This document shows positions 32,501 to 39,418 of a stretch of 56,442 nucleotides of DNA, in pieces. The position numbers were made by a program, and so were the translations under genes. Below the pieces are notes generated by a model. That model was not told the DNA's origin. It was given only the letters and a program-made list of their open reading frames with translations, and did not search any database. Numbering within the stretch: position 1 is the first letter of the stretch; each line of letters opens with the position of its first letter. Origin of the DNA: Nitrosomonadales bacterium (GTDB lineage Bacteria; Pseudomonadota; Gammaproteobacteria; Burkholderiales; Gallionellaceae); the NCBI GenBank assembly GCA_016199835.1, contig JACQFX010000008.1, positions 1 to 56,442 of the forward strand, in the 5' to 3' direction.

Positions 32501-33448
32501 TTATTTAAGACTCAGAATGAAGTCAATCAAGGCGCGAGCCTCGCTGTTCTTGGCTGGTACCGGCACATCCGGAGGCGTAGGATTCTTGCCTTCGCGGTAG
32601 TCGGTATATTCAGCGCGCCACTTGTCGTAATCAATCTTCTGGCCATTTGCATCCACGCTACCCCAGAGATAATCAAAACGAGGCATGATGGAATGCGGCT
32701 GCACCAAACGAGGATTAAAGAAGTGCAACATCATCCATTCTTTGGAGGCATTGCGCGAACCAACGTGCAACAGATCCGGACCCTTGCGGTCTGAACCGAA
32801 TGCGGTCGGCGATTCGCCATTGAAGTCACCCAACATAGGAGGGGCACCAAACACCTGCCAGTCCTGAGTCTGCTCGGGCAACAACGTATGGCACCACCAG
32901 CAACCTTCGCGCACGAACATGGTTTTGCCAGCGCCGATATGAGCGACATCCTCATCCGGAACCGATTTCAACACATCGCCAGGTATCCAACCCTTGGTCG
33001 CAGTTGCGTTTTCGATGTACGCTGGCTGACCGCCTTGTGCCGCCTTGATCACGAACACAGCACCGCCTTCTTTCTTGGCTTCACCGATACGACCCTGGTT
33101 GACGCTAAGACCTTCCACGCCGGCACCCAGATTATTGGGGTGGCCGACCGCGTTAGGCATCCATGCTCCCGGCGGATACACGTATGCGGATGTCGGTTGC
33201 TCCAGCGGCTGACCTGTCTTCGGGTCATTCTTGAGCAACACCTTCACCGGCTTGTTGGCACCTGTCATCAGCGGATCGCTGAGGTTCCAACCCGCATCCC
33301 AACCAGCGACCAACTGCTTGTCCAGCGCAACCTCAGTAGATACTGCGGAACGCATATCAAAACTTGGAAACAGGATGGTGATGCACATCGAAGTTCCCAA
33401 GGAAAAACCAAACATCCTTGCACCGACCTTATACTCTCTAAATGCCAT
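32501..33448 (-). CDS. CcoO-like membrane-anchored monoheme cytochrome c
   Basis: A 315-aa protein. It has one N-terminal helix (about 10-30), an extra region of about 145 residues not found in standard CcoO, then the haem domain: FVREGCWWCHTLLPEQ (haem at C183/C186/H187), FGSDRKGPDLLHVGSR, HFFNPRLVQPHSIMPRF (M255 sixth ligand) and a C-terminal LIDFILSL helix. The second half matches CcoO in motif order. CcoO passes electrons to CcoN in cbb3 oxidases. It lies 26 bp after the CcoN-like gene. Some insert motifs (YVYPPGAWMPNAVGHP) look structured, perhaps a docking domain. Confidence 0.86.
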   Translation of the reverse strand: MAFREYKVGARMFGFSLGTSMCITILFPSFDMRSAVSTEVALDKQLVAGWDAGWNLSDPLMTGANKPVKVLLKNDPKTGQPLEQPTSAYVYPPGAWMPNAVGHPNNLGAGVEGLSVNQGRIGEAKKEGGAVFVIKAAQGGQPAYIENATATKGWIPGDVLKSVPDEDVAHIGAGKTMFVREGCWWCHTLLPEQTQDWQVFGAPPMLGDFNGESPTAFGSDRKGPDLLHVGSRNASKEWMMLHFFNPRLVQPHSIMPRFDYLWGSVDANGQKIDYDKWRAEYTDYREGKNPTPPDVPVPAKNSEARALIDFILSLK

Positions 33449-33474
33449 AATTATTCTCCCAGATCGCTTTCAGT

Positions 33475-34881
33475 TTAGCGCTCATACGCCATTTCATGCG
33501 GCATACGACCAACCGGAACTACAGTTCCTTCACGCGCAGTCATCCACATGTTGTACAGCCACAGGACGTTCGAGATGAACACCATCGTGCCACCAATCCA
33601 GCGGGCGATCATGTATGGGTGTTCGGCAATCACAACGTCAATGTATGGAACTTCGTAGATCTTGCCAGCGCCCTGAATCAGGCCAGCAATCGTCATCGAG
33701 ATCCAGTAGATGCTGAAACCAATCAACAGCAGCCAGAAGTGCATATTACCCAGCGTCAGCGAGTACAGCTTACGCTTCATCAGAGTTTGCAGACCCAGAT
33801 ACACGGCTGCCCCCTCAAGGAAGGTCGAGAAACCCAGCAACGCAAGGTGAGCATGCGCAACGATCCAGCCCGTTCCATGAACGTACCAGTTAATCGCGCG
33901 GGTTTGCTGGAAACCACCCTGCATGTTCAGGGGAATAGCCAACAGGCAGCCTGTTACGGTAAAGCGAACTTCCAGGTTCTCAACAAACATGTTCCATTTG
34001 CCCTGCATGGTCAGCATGATGTTGGAAACAAACGCAATCGCCGGAACCAGAATCAGCACACCCTCCACCGAGGCAAAGGACTTGAGCCATTCAGGCAAAG
34101 GAGCAGACATCAGATGATGCGCAGCCGGTGTCGAGTAGAACACCACCACGGACCAGAAGTGCAGGTGGCCGATACGATGCGAATACAGCGGATTGCCCGT
34201 AACCTTCGGAATTGTGTAGTAAGCGATCGCCGCAGCCACCGGAGTAATCCAGAGACCCAGCACGTTGTGCGCGAACCACCAAGTCATATAAGCCTCAGTC
34301 AGCCCCGTCAGGTGGAAGAACTCTGGCGTATTGCCCACCACGAACACGATGATAACCATAAATGTCGCAGCAGTGAAGAACCAGTTAGTTGTGTAAATAC
34401 CCTGAGTACGGCGAGTCAACACTGTCATCCACACGTTGGTTGCCAAAGGAATGGCAATGAAACAAGCGATGTACAGATCAATCGGCCACGGGAAGTCAGA
34501 ATACTCACGTCCGGAAGTGATACCCGCCCACAGCAACGTCAGGCCCAAAGACAGGCCAACATTCCAAAGGAAGCAGTTCCACATACCCAACTTCTCGGAC
34601 CACAGTCTTGTATTTCCAAGTGCCGGCGTGATGTACATCATGGCCATGGCAAACGCCATCGAAATCCAGCCAAAAATCACAGCATGGACGTGCACCTGCC
34701 GCATATGACCAAAAGCAAAAAATTCATTACCAGTCACAAAATCCGGGAAGGCAAGCTTCGCCGCATTGAATGACCCCAACCCCGTTCCAATCACAAACCA
34801 TACTATGGATGAAAATCCAAAGAATATCGCCGCCGACCCGGCCGGAATATCCTCATTCTTGGCAAATAAATACTTGAGCAT
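33475..34881 (-). CDS. CcoN-like cbb3-type oxidase subunit I (divergent)
   Basis: A 468-aa protein with about 12 membrane helices. The active-site set of cbb3 oxidases is complete by motif: HVHAVIFGW (low-spin haem ligand region, H64/H66), WWFAHNVLGLW (CuB His, H205), YSTPAAHHL (Y249, six residues before the CuB pair H255/H256, the cross-link tyrosine position) and VAHAHLALLGF (H343/H345 for the two haems). The tyrosine and the three CuB histidines indicate an O2 reductase rather than a NO reductase. A standard CcoN has the same length range but stronger identity; this one is clearly a divergent branch. It is followed by the CcoO-like gene. Confidence 0.88.
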   Translation of the reverse strand: MLKYLFAKNEDIPAGSAAIFFGFSSIVWFVIGTGLGSFNAAKLAFPDFVTGNEFFAFGHMRQVHVHAVIFGWISMAFAMAMMYITPALGNTRLWSEKLGMWNCFLWNVGLSLGLTLLWAGITSGREYSDFPWPIDLYIACFIAIPLATNVWMTVLTRRTQGIYTTNWFFTAATFMVIIVFVVGNTPEFFHLTGLTEAYMTWWFAHNVLGLWITPVAAAIAYYTIPKVTGNPLYSHRIGHLHFWSVVVFYSTPAAHHLMSAPLPEWLKSFASVEGVLILVPAIAFVSNIMLTMQGKWNMFVENLEVRFTVTGCLLAIPLNMQGGFQQTRAINWYVHGTGWIVAHAHLALLGFSTFLEGAAVYLGLQTLMKRKLYSLTLGNMHFWLLLIGFSIYWISMTIAGLIQGAGKIYEVPYIDVVIAEHPYMIARWIGGTMVFISNVLWLYNMWMTAREGTVVPVGRMPHEMAYER

Positions 34882-34916
34882 ACTGCATCTCCTCTAAAAC
34901 AGGCTAAATGAAGACC

Positions 34917-34939
34917 GCAACTTAGCGTTACGCTGTTGC
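34917..34939. other. Intercistronic hairpin upstream of the CcoN-like gene
   Basis: GCAAC / GTTGC outer stem and AGCG / CGCT inner stem with a two-base bulge and a TTA loop, located between the 30-aa peptide gene and the CcoN-like start. No T-run follows on the minus strand. It may stabilise or process the downstream mRNA to raise CcoN/CcoO expression relative to the first genes; this is inferred from position only. Confidence 0.35.
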
Positions 34940-34944
34940 GTGAA

Positions 34945-35037
34945 TTATTTTTTCTTCTTTGGTGTTAATACGTACAGCGACAGTATCATACTCGAAAACG
35001 CCAAGAGCACCCCAAGCAATCCAGCTATTGTTGCCAT
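34945..35037 (-). CDS. 30-aa single-helix peptide of the oxidase operon
   Basis: A very short frame with a strong GGAGGGG ribosome site before the ATG. It encodes MATIAGLLGVLLAFSS followed by a hydrophobic run and a basic end (LTPKKKK). One membrane helix is predicted. It sits between the 90-aa membrane protein and the CcoN-like gene in the same direction. Comparable in kind to CydX/CcoM-type small oxidase subunits; no homology can be judged at this length. Confidence 0.7.
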   Translation of the reverse strand: MATIAGLLGVLLAFSSMILSLYVLTPKKKK

Positions 35038-35069
35038 AAACCCCTCCTTACTTTAAAGATCTCAGTTGA

Positions 35070-35342
35070 TTAAGCGTTCTCAAGCGCGTCGTGCTTCTTC
35101 AAGCCGATAGCCAAGATAATGCAAAATGCGATGCCGAATATTATCATCGCCATATCAATAAAACCGGTAAACGTCGCAGGATCATATGCAGTAGCACCCT
35201 CCCCACCCCAGCTCGCGAAAGGCCCGCGACCCAGCAAGCACATCATCGCCGCACCAAACACGCTGCCATTACCCATGCCAGTCGTCATGCCCGCAACGAT
35301 AATCAACCAAAAGGCCCTAGATGATATTGACTTTTTTTGCAT
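35070..35342 (-). CDS. 90-aa two-helix membrane protein, first gene of the oxidase operon
   Basis: Protein with two hydrophobic segments (about 11-35 and 60-81), a glycine-rich loop (LGRGPFASWGGEGATAYDP) and a polar end (KKHDALENA). I recognise no family. A GGGGGGA ribosome site precedes the ATG at 35342. The gene is the first after the candidate FNR box and is followed 32 bp later by the 30-aa peptide and then the CcoN-like gene. Confidence 0.7.
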   Translation of the reverse strand: MQKKSISSRAFWLIIVAGMTTGMGNGSVFGAAMMCLLGRGPFASWGGEGATAYDPATFTGFIDMAMIIFGIAFCIILAIGLKKHDALENA

Positions 35343-35398
35343 TTACATCCCCCCGTTTAATTAAAAAATCTTCTGGAAAACAGATCCGGTACCTACCC

Positions 35399-35412
35399 TT
35401 GATCCAAATCAC
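35399..35412 (-). promoter_or_regulatory. Candidate FNR/ANR box of the oxidase operon
   Basis: TTGATCCAAATCAC on the plus strand (GTGATTTGGATCAA on the minus) matches the FNR/ANR consensus TTGAT-N4-ATCAA at nine of ten positions. Its centre is 63 bp upstream of the first start codon. This is the only good match in the 282-bp divergent region 35343-35624, which otherwise holds no gene. A -10 element at the expected distance is not convincing. Confidence 0.5.
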
Positions 35413-35624
35413 GATGCCGCTGATTTCCCCCTTGCGACAGGCATTGCAAGCCCCGCAGGAATGAAATTCTCGCTATAATAAGACCCTGTGTGTAGCATTG
35501 TCAAGAATAAATAACGACGCTGCATACCTCATCACTTACTCTGGGCTTGGCGCGCAGAAACCAACCTTACACTGGCACCATCCACACCCAAAATATAAAC
35601 GTTTAAACTCTTCTGAACTTATTT

Positions 35625-37064
35625 ATGAATGCCAATAACTTGCTGTCTCGCACCCCCCCTCGCTATTGGGGATACCTTGCGCTGTCGCTATGGGGGATTG
35701 CCGCCATTTTTTTGCTACGCCAAGACCCTTACAACCTGGATGAGGGCGCCGCCAGATGCCTTTTGTTGATATGGTCCATTGTTGATCAGGTCGCAAGCGC
35801 AGTTGTCACTTTTGGCACACCCGATCTGCGCTTACTCCTCTTCGTTCCGATGGGAATCCTCTGGACAGGTAACGTCTTTGCAGCCAAGATTTTTTCCGTA
35901 CTATTGATGGCCTGTTCTGCCTGGTTACTATATTTATGGGAACGGGATCGCGTTAATGCAGAATGCGCCCTTCTTGCTACCGGTTTGCTGATTATTTCCC
36001 CCATTGCACTGGAACAGATTGATACACTTGCGTCAAGCATTTTCCTACTGCTCTCATTCACCATGGGGGCTTGGCTAAACGAAACATACCGCGCCCAGCC
36101 ACGCCCATTTGGCGGCTGGTATTTTGCCCAACTATTTGTGTGCGCGCTCAGCGTGAGCCTGCACCCATCCGGACTAGCCTACCCTTTGGCGCTTTTCCTG
36201 TCATGGCGCAACGACCCCATCGACCACAAACAGCAGAAATATTTCTTCATCGGGATAGGCCTTACCACCTTACTCACCCTGCTCATCAAAATGGGATGGC
36301 ACGACCAACTGTGGCTACAAAGCCCGGTTAAAAACCTCGCCACCATTCTGCTTGGATCAACCCCAGACGACGGGATGAGCATCCTTCGCTGGGTAACAGG
36401 CGGCGCCCTGCTGGCCTTGCTTGTTTTCGTCATTTTCAAGCAACACCGCCAACTATGGTCGGATTTCACTGGCCGCATTCTTCTGTTCGGCTTGGCCATA
36501 GGAACCACGGCCTGCGATTCTGCATGGGCCCTGATTTCACTGGCTATTCTTCTGTGTTTTGGATTTCCCCTGTTATTGCGCCCATCTATCTCCGGCGGAT
36601 TCGCGCGCCAGCGCGGAGCAACCGTACTTTTCATCATAATTCTTTCAACACTATTTATGCGTGCAGACAGGGCGCATTACGAGTTACGAAAATATGGCAT
36701 CCTGTCCGAGCAGGATCAATTGATTAAAACCCTCGCCGAAGAAGCCGAAAGCACACGCAAAGCCAATGAAGAAAGTAACAGTAGCAATCCACCACGCTTG
36801 CGAGTAGCAAGCCAATGGCCGAGCCGCACCATGGTTGCCTGCAAATGCGATACCTTGCCACTACCTCCAGCCGCAAAAGATCCGCAATCGCAACTCGCCA
36901 TGCTACATAGCGTAACGCATATGCTGCTTGACCCTCAGCAACCCGACAATATGATGCTTTCACGCAATCTTGCAATGCTGGGCGGATCCATGGAAACCGT
37001 TGCATTACAACGCAACGGAGTACTCTTGCGCATTAATAGCCAGGAAACCACCAAGTCAAAATAG
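35625..37064 (+). CDS. GT-C-like polytopic membrane protein
   Basis: A 479-aa protein with about 10 membrane segments in the first 350 residues and a soluble C-terminal part rich in Asn/Ser/Pro. The start (QDPYNLDEGAARCLLL) has an acidic pair in the first loop, and ECALLATGLLIISPIALEQIDTLASSIFLLLSFTMGAWLNE resembles the second and third helices of GT39-like enzymes. It is therefore possibly a polyprenyl-phosphate-dependent sugar transferase, though the identity is weak. It is one of only two plus-strand genes inside the otherwise minus-strand part of the respiratory locus, divergent from the oxidase operon. No clear ribosome site is seen. Confidence 0.62.
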   Translation: MNANNLLSRTPPRYWGYLALSLWGIAAIFLLRQDPYNLDEGAARCLLLIWSIVDQVASAVVTFGTPDLRLLLFVPMGILWTGNVFAAKIFSVLLMACSAWLLYLWERDRVNAECALLATGLLIISPIALEQIDTLASSIFLLLSFTMGAWLNETYRAQPRPFGGWYFAQLFVCALSVSLHPSGLAYPLALFLSWRNDPIDHKQQKYFFIGIGLTTLLTLLIKMGWHDQLWLQSPVKNLATILLGSTPDDGMSILRWVTGGALLALLVFVIFKQHRQLWSDFTGRILLFGLAIGTTACDSAWALISLAILLCFGFPLLLRPSISGGFARQRGATVLFIIILSTLFMRADRAHYELRKYGILSEQDQLIKTLAEEAESTRKANEESNSSNPPRLRVASQWPSRTMVACKCDTLPLPPAAKDPQSQLAMLHSVTHMLLDPQQPDNMMLSRNLAMLGGSMETVALQRNGVLLRINSQETTKSK

Positions 37065-37072
37065 GACTAGTC

Positions 37073-37270
37073 ATGCGGGAAATTCTTATTTATTCGATAG
37101 TGGCACTCAGTTCTTTATTTATCATGGGCTACGCCATGCACATGCTGGTCGGCGGCATGGTCAGCCCAGAAACCGAGTATTTACTGATCGTACTTATTTG
37201 CCTTGCCGATGTGGCGGCCATTGGATATATGGCGTGGGATGTAATACAGCGCCGCAGGGGGCGCAAATGA
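37073..37270 (+). CDS. 65-aa two-helix membrane protein
   Basis: Short hydrophobic protein with two helices (about 5-28 and 35-56) and a basic end (IQRRRGRK). It starts 8 bp after the GT-C-like gene, so it is probably co-transcribed with it, and converges on the next minus-strand gene with one base between the stops. Function unknown. Confidence 0.65.
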   Translation: MREILIYSIVALSSLFIMGYAMHMLVGGMVSPETEYLLIVLICLADVAAIGYMAWDVIQRRRGRK

Positions 37271-37271
37271 A

Positions 37272-37730
37272 TCAACTGCCGCAGACACTCCTGAGTTTGT
37301 CCTGGATCGCCTGATAACCTTGGACATCGGGAAACTGCCCCTTGTGAAATACGAACTGCTGACGTTGACCCGCATTGTCGAATCCTGTCAGGCCGAATGA
37401 TTTCCCGGCATAATCCGAGTAAAAGCGCAAATCCTTCACCAGCTCTGTTTGCCCACCACCGCTCAGTGCGAAGCGAATCGTGGACTTGCCTATTTCAATT
37501 CCCACCGGCGCCGAAGGCAACAACATTAATCTGGTTTTTAGTATGCGGTTGGCACCCGCAATAAAAAAGAAACTACCGAGGAAAACCAGCAAATACGCCA
37601 GATTGGCATCATCGCCGAACCAGAATTTGGCAGCCATTGACAGTAATGCGGTCACCGTGGGAACGTACAATAAAAGATCCCATGCCATCCCTTTGCGGTC
37701 TTGCACCAGATTGAAACGTAGCTCACTCAT
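37272..37730 (-). CDS. Membrane protein with two helices and a C-terminal beta-rich domain
   Basis: A 152-aa protein. Two helices (about 17-37 and 43-62) are followed by a domain of about 85 residues (GIEIGKSTIRFALSGGGQTELVKDLRFYSDYAGKSFGLTGFDN) with the look of a small beta sandwich of PH-like type. No firm family. It begins 3 bp after the thioredoxin-like gene and ends the upstream cytochrome unit. Confidence 0.62.
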   Translation of the reverse strand: MSELRFNLVQDRKGMAWDLLLYVPTVTALLSMAAKFWFGDDANLAYLLVFLGSFFFIAGANRILKTRLMLLPSAPVGIEIGKSTIRFALSGGGQTELVKDLRFYSDYAGKSFGLTGFDNAGQRQQFVFHKGQFPDVQGYQAIQDKLRSVCGS

Positions 37731-37733
37731 GGT

Positions 37734-38231
37734 TCACGTTTTTGCCTTAAGCACATTCTCGATCGCTATTTCCATTTCACCATACAGCATGCGTCCCGCT
37801 TGCTGATGACGAACAATACCTTGCGCATCGATAAAATATGTCCACGGATCCCCCATCACCCGATACGCCTTAAATGCTTCCGGATTTTGATATTGATCCA
37901 TATGCAGGAACAGCACTTGCGACTGATATTTCTCCATCAGCGCCTTCACGACTTGCAACTGAGCATCGCACACCGTGCAATGACCCGGCGTGGCGAACTC
38001 CAGAACGATGGGCTTACCCAACGCCAATGCCTGATCCAGCGAATATTGATACATACGCGCGTCCGGCTGACGGTAAGTAGTGATCCTGCTCATATCTCCG
38101 CCGACATCTGCCAGCGTTTTCGTAGGCAACCTGGGCGCCAGAGAGCCGCTCTTCAAACCCGGGGCAAATCGCTCATCGCAACCGCTCAGCGCGCAACACG
38201 CCAGCAGCAAACAGAAGAAAGCCGCTTTCAA
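37734..38231 (-). CDS. Thioredoxin-like lipoprotein with CTVC active site
   Basis: A 165-aa protein with a lipoprotein signal (LLLACCALSGC) and a thioredoxin fold domain: ALALGKPIVLEFATPGHCTVCDAQLQVVKAL (CxxC), VLFLHMDQYQNPEAFKAYRVMGDPWTYFID (cis-Pro region) and GRMLYGEMEI. It most resembles periplasmic thioredoxins that reduce apocytochrome or copper-site cysteines. It starts within the end of the half-size CcoN-like gene (ATGA), so the two are co-translated, which suggests a role in maturing this oxidase-related complex. Confidence 0.8.
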   Translation of the reverse strand: MKAAFFCLLLACCALSGCDERFAPGLKSGSLAPRLPTKTLADVGGDMSRITTYRQPDARMYQYSLDQALALGKPIVLEFATPGHCTVCDAQLQVVKALMEKYQSQVLFLHMDQYQNPEAFKAYRVMGDPWTYFIDAQGIVRHQQAGRMLYGEMEIAIENVLKAKT

Positions 38232-38743
38232 TTTTGCTTATCCCATCCAGCAGCAGTACGGAAGATGTTATATCCCCAGATGATATTCGCCAACAAAACC
38301 AGGCTGCCGAAAATTCCCGATAGCGCCATAAAATGCGATGCCGTCTTATCGCTTGCATCTTCAGCATAAATTCCTGCCACCCCGGCTGCGGTAAAGAACA
38401 CCACCACACCCAGCAAGCCCAGATTGTGCGTCCAGAAATGCACCTTGACGAGGCGTAAGCTATAAATCGGACGACGCACCAATCGAGGGATAAGGTAATA
38501 AACTGCACCGAAAATAGCCATCTCCACCCACCCTAATAAATTGATATGGGTATGTGCCAGCACGATCCGGTGGCCATGCGGCCCGTAGTTATCAACGATA
38601 TTTCTGAAAGCAGGAAGCCCACCCATCAACGCCCCCCAGGAAAAACCGATGATACTGTAGATGATGCAAGCATAAATAAACCACAAAGTGTATTTTGTGT
38701 ATTCCTTGTCCTGCACCCAAGGTTCATTTAGCTCCTGCATCAT
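38228..38743 (-). CDS. Half-size CcoN-like membrane protein (copy 2)
   Basis: A 171-aa, four-helix protein strikingly like the C-terminal third of CcoN. LAHTHINLLGWVEMAIFGAVYYLIPRL (H64, H66) aligns with the CcoN haem-ligand helix and the one after it, and RPIYSLRLVKVHFWTHNLG with the following loop and helix. It lacks the copper-B histidines and the cross-link tyrosine, so it cannot be an oxidase by itself. It shares a conserved YGPxGH stretch before the HxH motif with copy 1 (23044-23559). The gene starts inside the cytochrome gene before it and overlaps the thioredoxin-like gene. Confidence 0.82.
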   Translation of the reverse strand: MMQELNEPWVQDKEYTKYTLWFIYACIIYSIIGFSWGALMGGLPAFRNIVDNYGPHGHRIVLAHTHINLLGWVEMAIFGAVYYLIPRLVRRPIYSLRLVKVHFWTHNLGLLGVVVFFTAAGVAGIYAEDASDKTASHFMALSGIFGSLVLLANIIWGYNIFRTAAGWDKQN

Positions 38744-39317
38744 GCTTATCCTCTTGTTGTTTCACTTCATCGCGGACGTCTTTGTATTCCGACTTCCAAT
38801 TATCTGGCGCCCACACTCTCACCATTTCATCTATGAATCCAGAGCGACCTTCCGCAGGAAGCCGCGCCACAGCAGAGCCTTGGTCAGCGCGCAATTCCGA
38901 AAGAAAAATCGCAAGCGCATGCAAATCCGCTTCCGGCAATTCGGCCACATAAGCTGCCCCCTTCGGCAAAGCGCCATGATCCACCGTTTTTGTTGAATAG
39001 GTCGCTTCCGGATTTTTCAAGAAGCCGAGCAGATACTGAAAGCTACGCTTGGAACCGATGCCGTCCAGCTCAAGCCCCATGCTGGTACCATTGCGCAACG
39101 CCCGATGACAGGAGAGACAGCCCGCCTTGCGAACCAGAACTGATCCGCGCAGCCCTTCAGCAGAAAAATCATAATGAGTAGTGTTGGGGTACATTGGCTT
39201 GTCGGAACGTGCCCTGACAATTTCCAACATGACAAAACTGGCTACCGCAAACACCCCTATCAGAGCAAATATCCCAAACAGGATTTTCTCTCCACGCTTC
39301 AACCCACCTGATGCCAT
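38724..39317 (-). CDS. Membrane-anchored monoheme cytochrome c (KRGEK type, copy 2)
   Basis: A 197-aa protein. The N-terminal anchor has LKRGEKILFGIFALIGVFAVA, followed by the haem c site CLSCH (67-71) and LELDGIGSKRSFQYLLGFLKNPEATY. There is no methionine between residues 81 and 164, where the sixth ligand would be expected; a histidine (H114) stands there. The C-terminal 50 residues are hydrophilic. It is paralogous to the cytochrome at 30519-31007. The gene heads the set half-CcoN, thioredoxin-like, membrane protein. Upstream is a terminator. Confidence 0.85.
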   Translation of the reverse strand: MASGGLKRGEKILFGIFALIGVFAVASFVMLEIVRARSDKPMYPNTTHYDFSAEGLRGSVLVRKAGCLSCHRALRNGTSMGLELDGIGSKRSFQYLLGFLKNPEATYSTKTVDHGALPKGAAYVAELPEADLHALAIFLSELRADQGSAVARLPAEGRSGFIDEMVRVWAPDNWKSEYKDVRDEVKQQEDKHDAGAK

Positions 39318-39356
39318 GCCAAATTACCCTCTGACTACTACAGTTTTGTTCCCGCA

Positions 39357-39391
39357 AATAAAAACCCCGCGCCCAGTAACTCGGCGCGGGG
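39357..39391 (-). terminator. Terminator after the cytochrome c4 gene
   Basis: A 9-bp GC stem (CCCCGCGCC / GGCGCGGGG) followed on the minus strand by TTTTTATTT, 28 bp past the stop of the diheme cytochrome gene. It separates that gene from the half-CcoN unit. Confidence 0.88.
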
Positions 39392-39418
39392 CTGCAATAA
39401 AGCTAAACTAATACTTGA

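Noticed and set aside
33475-34881. Reading the CcoN-like gene as a NO reductase (NorB/NorZ)
   Set aside because: The cross-link tyrosine and the CcoO-like partner with CWWCH fit a cbb3-type oxidase; no NorC/NorD/NorQ genes are nearby.
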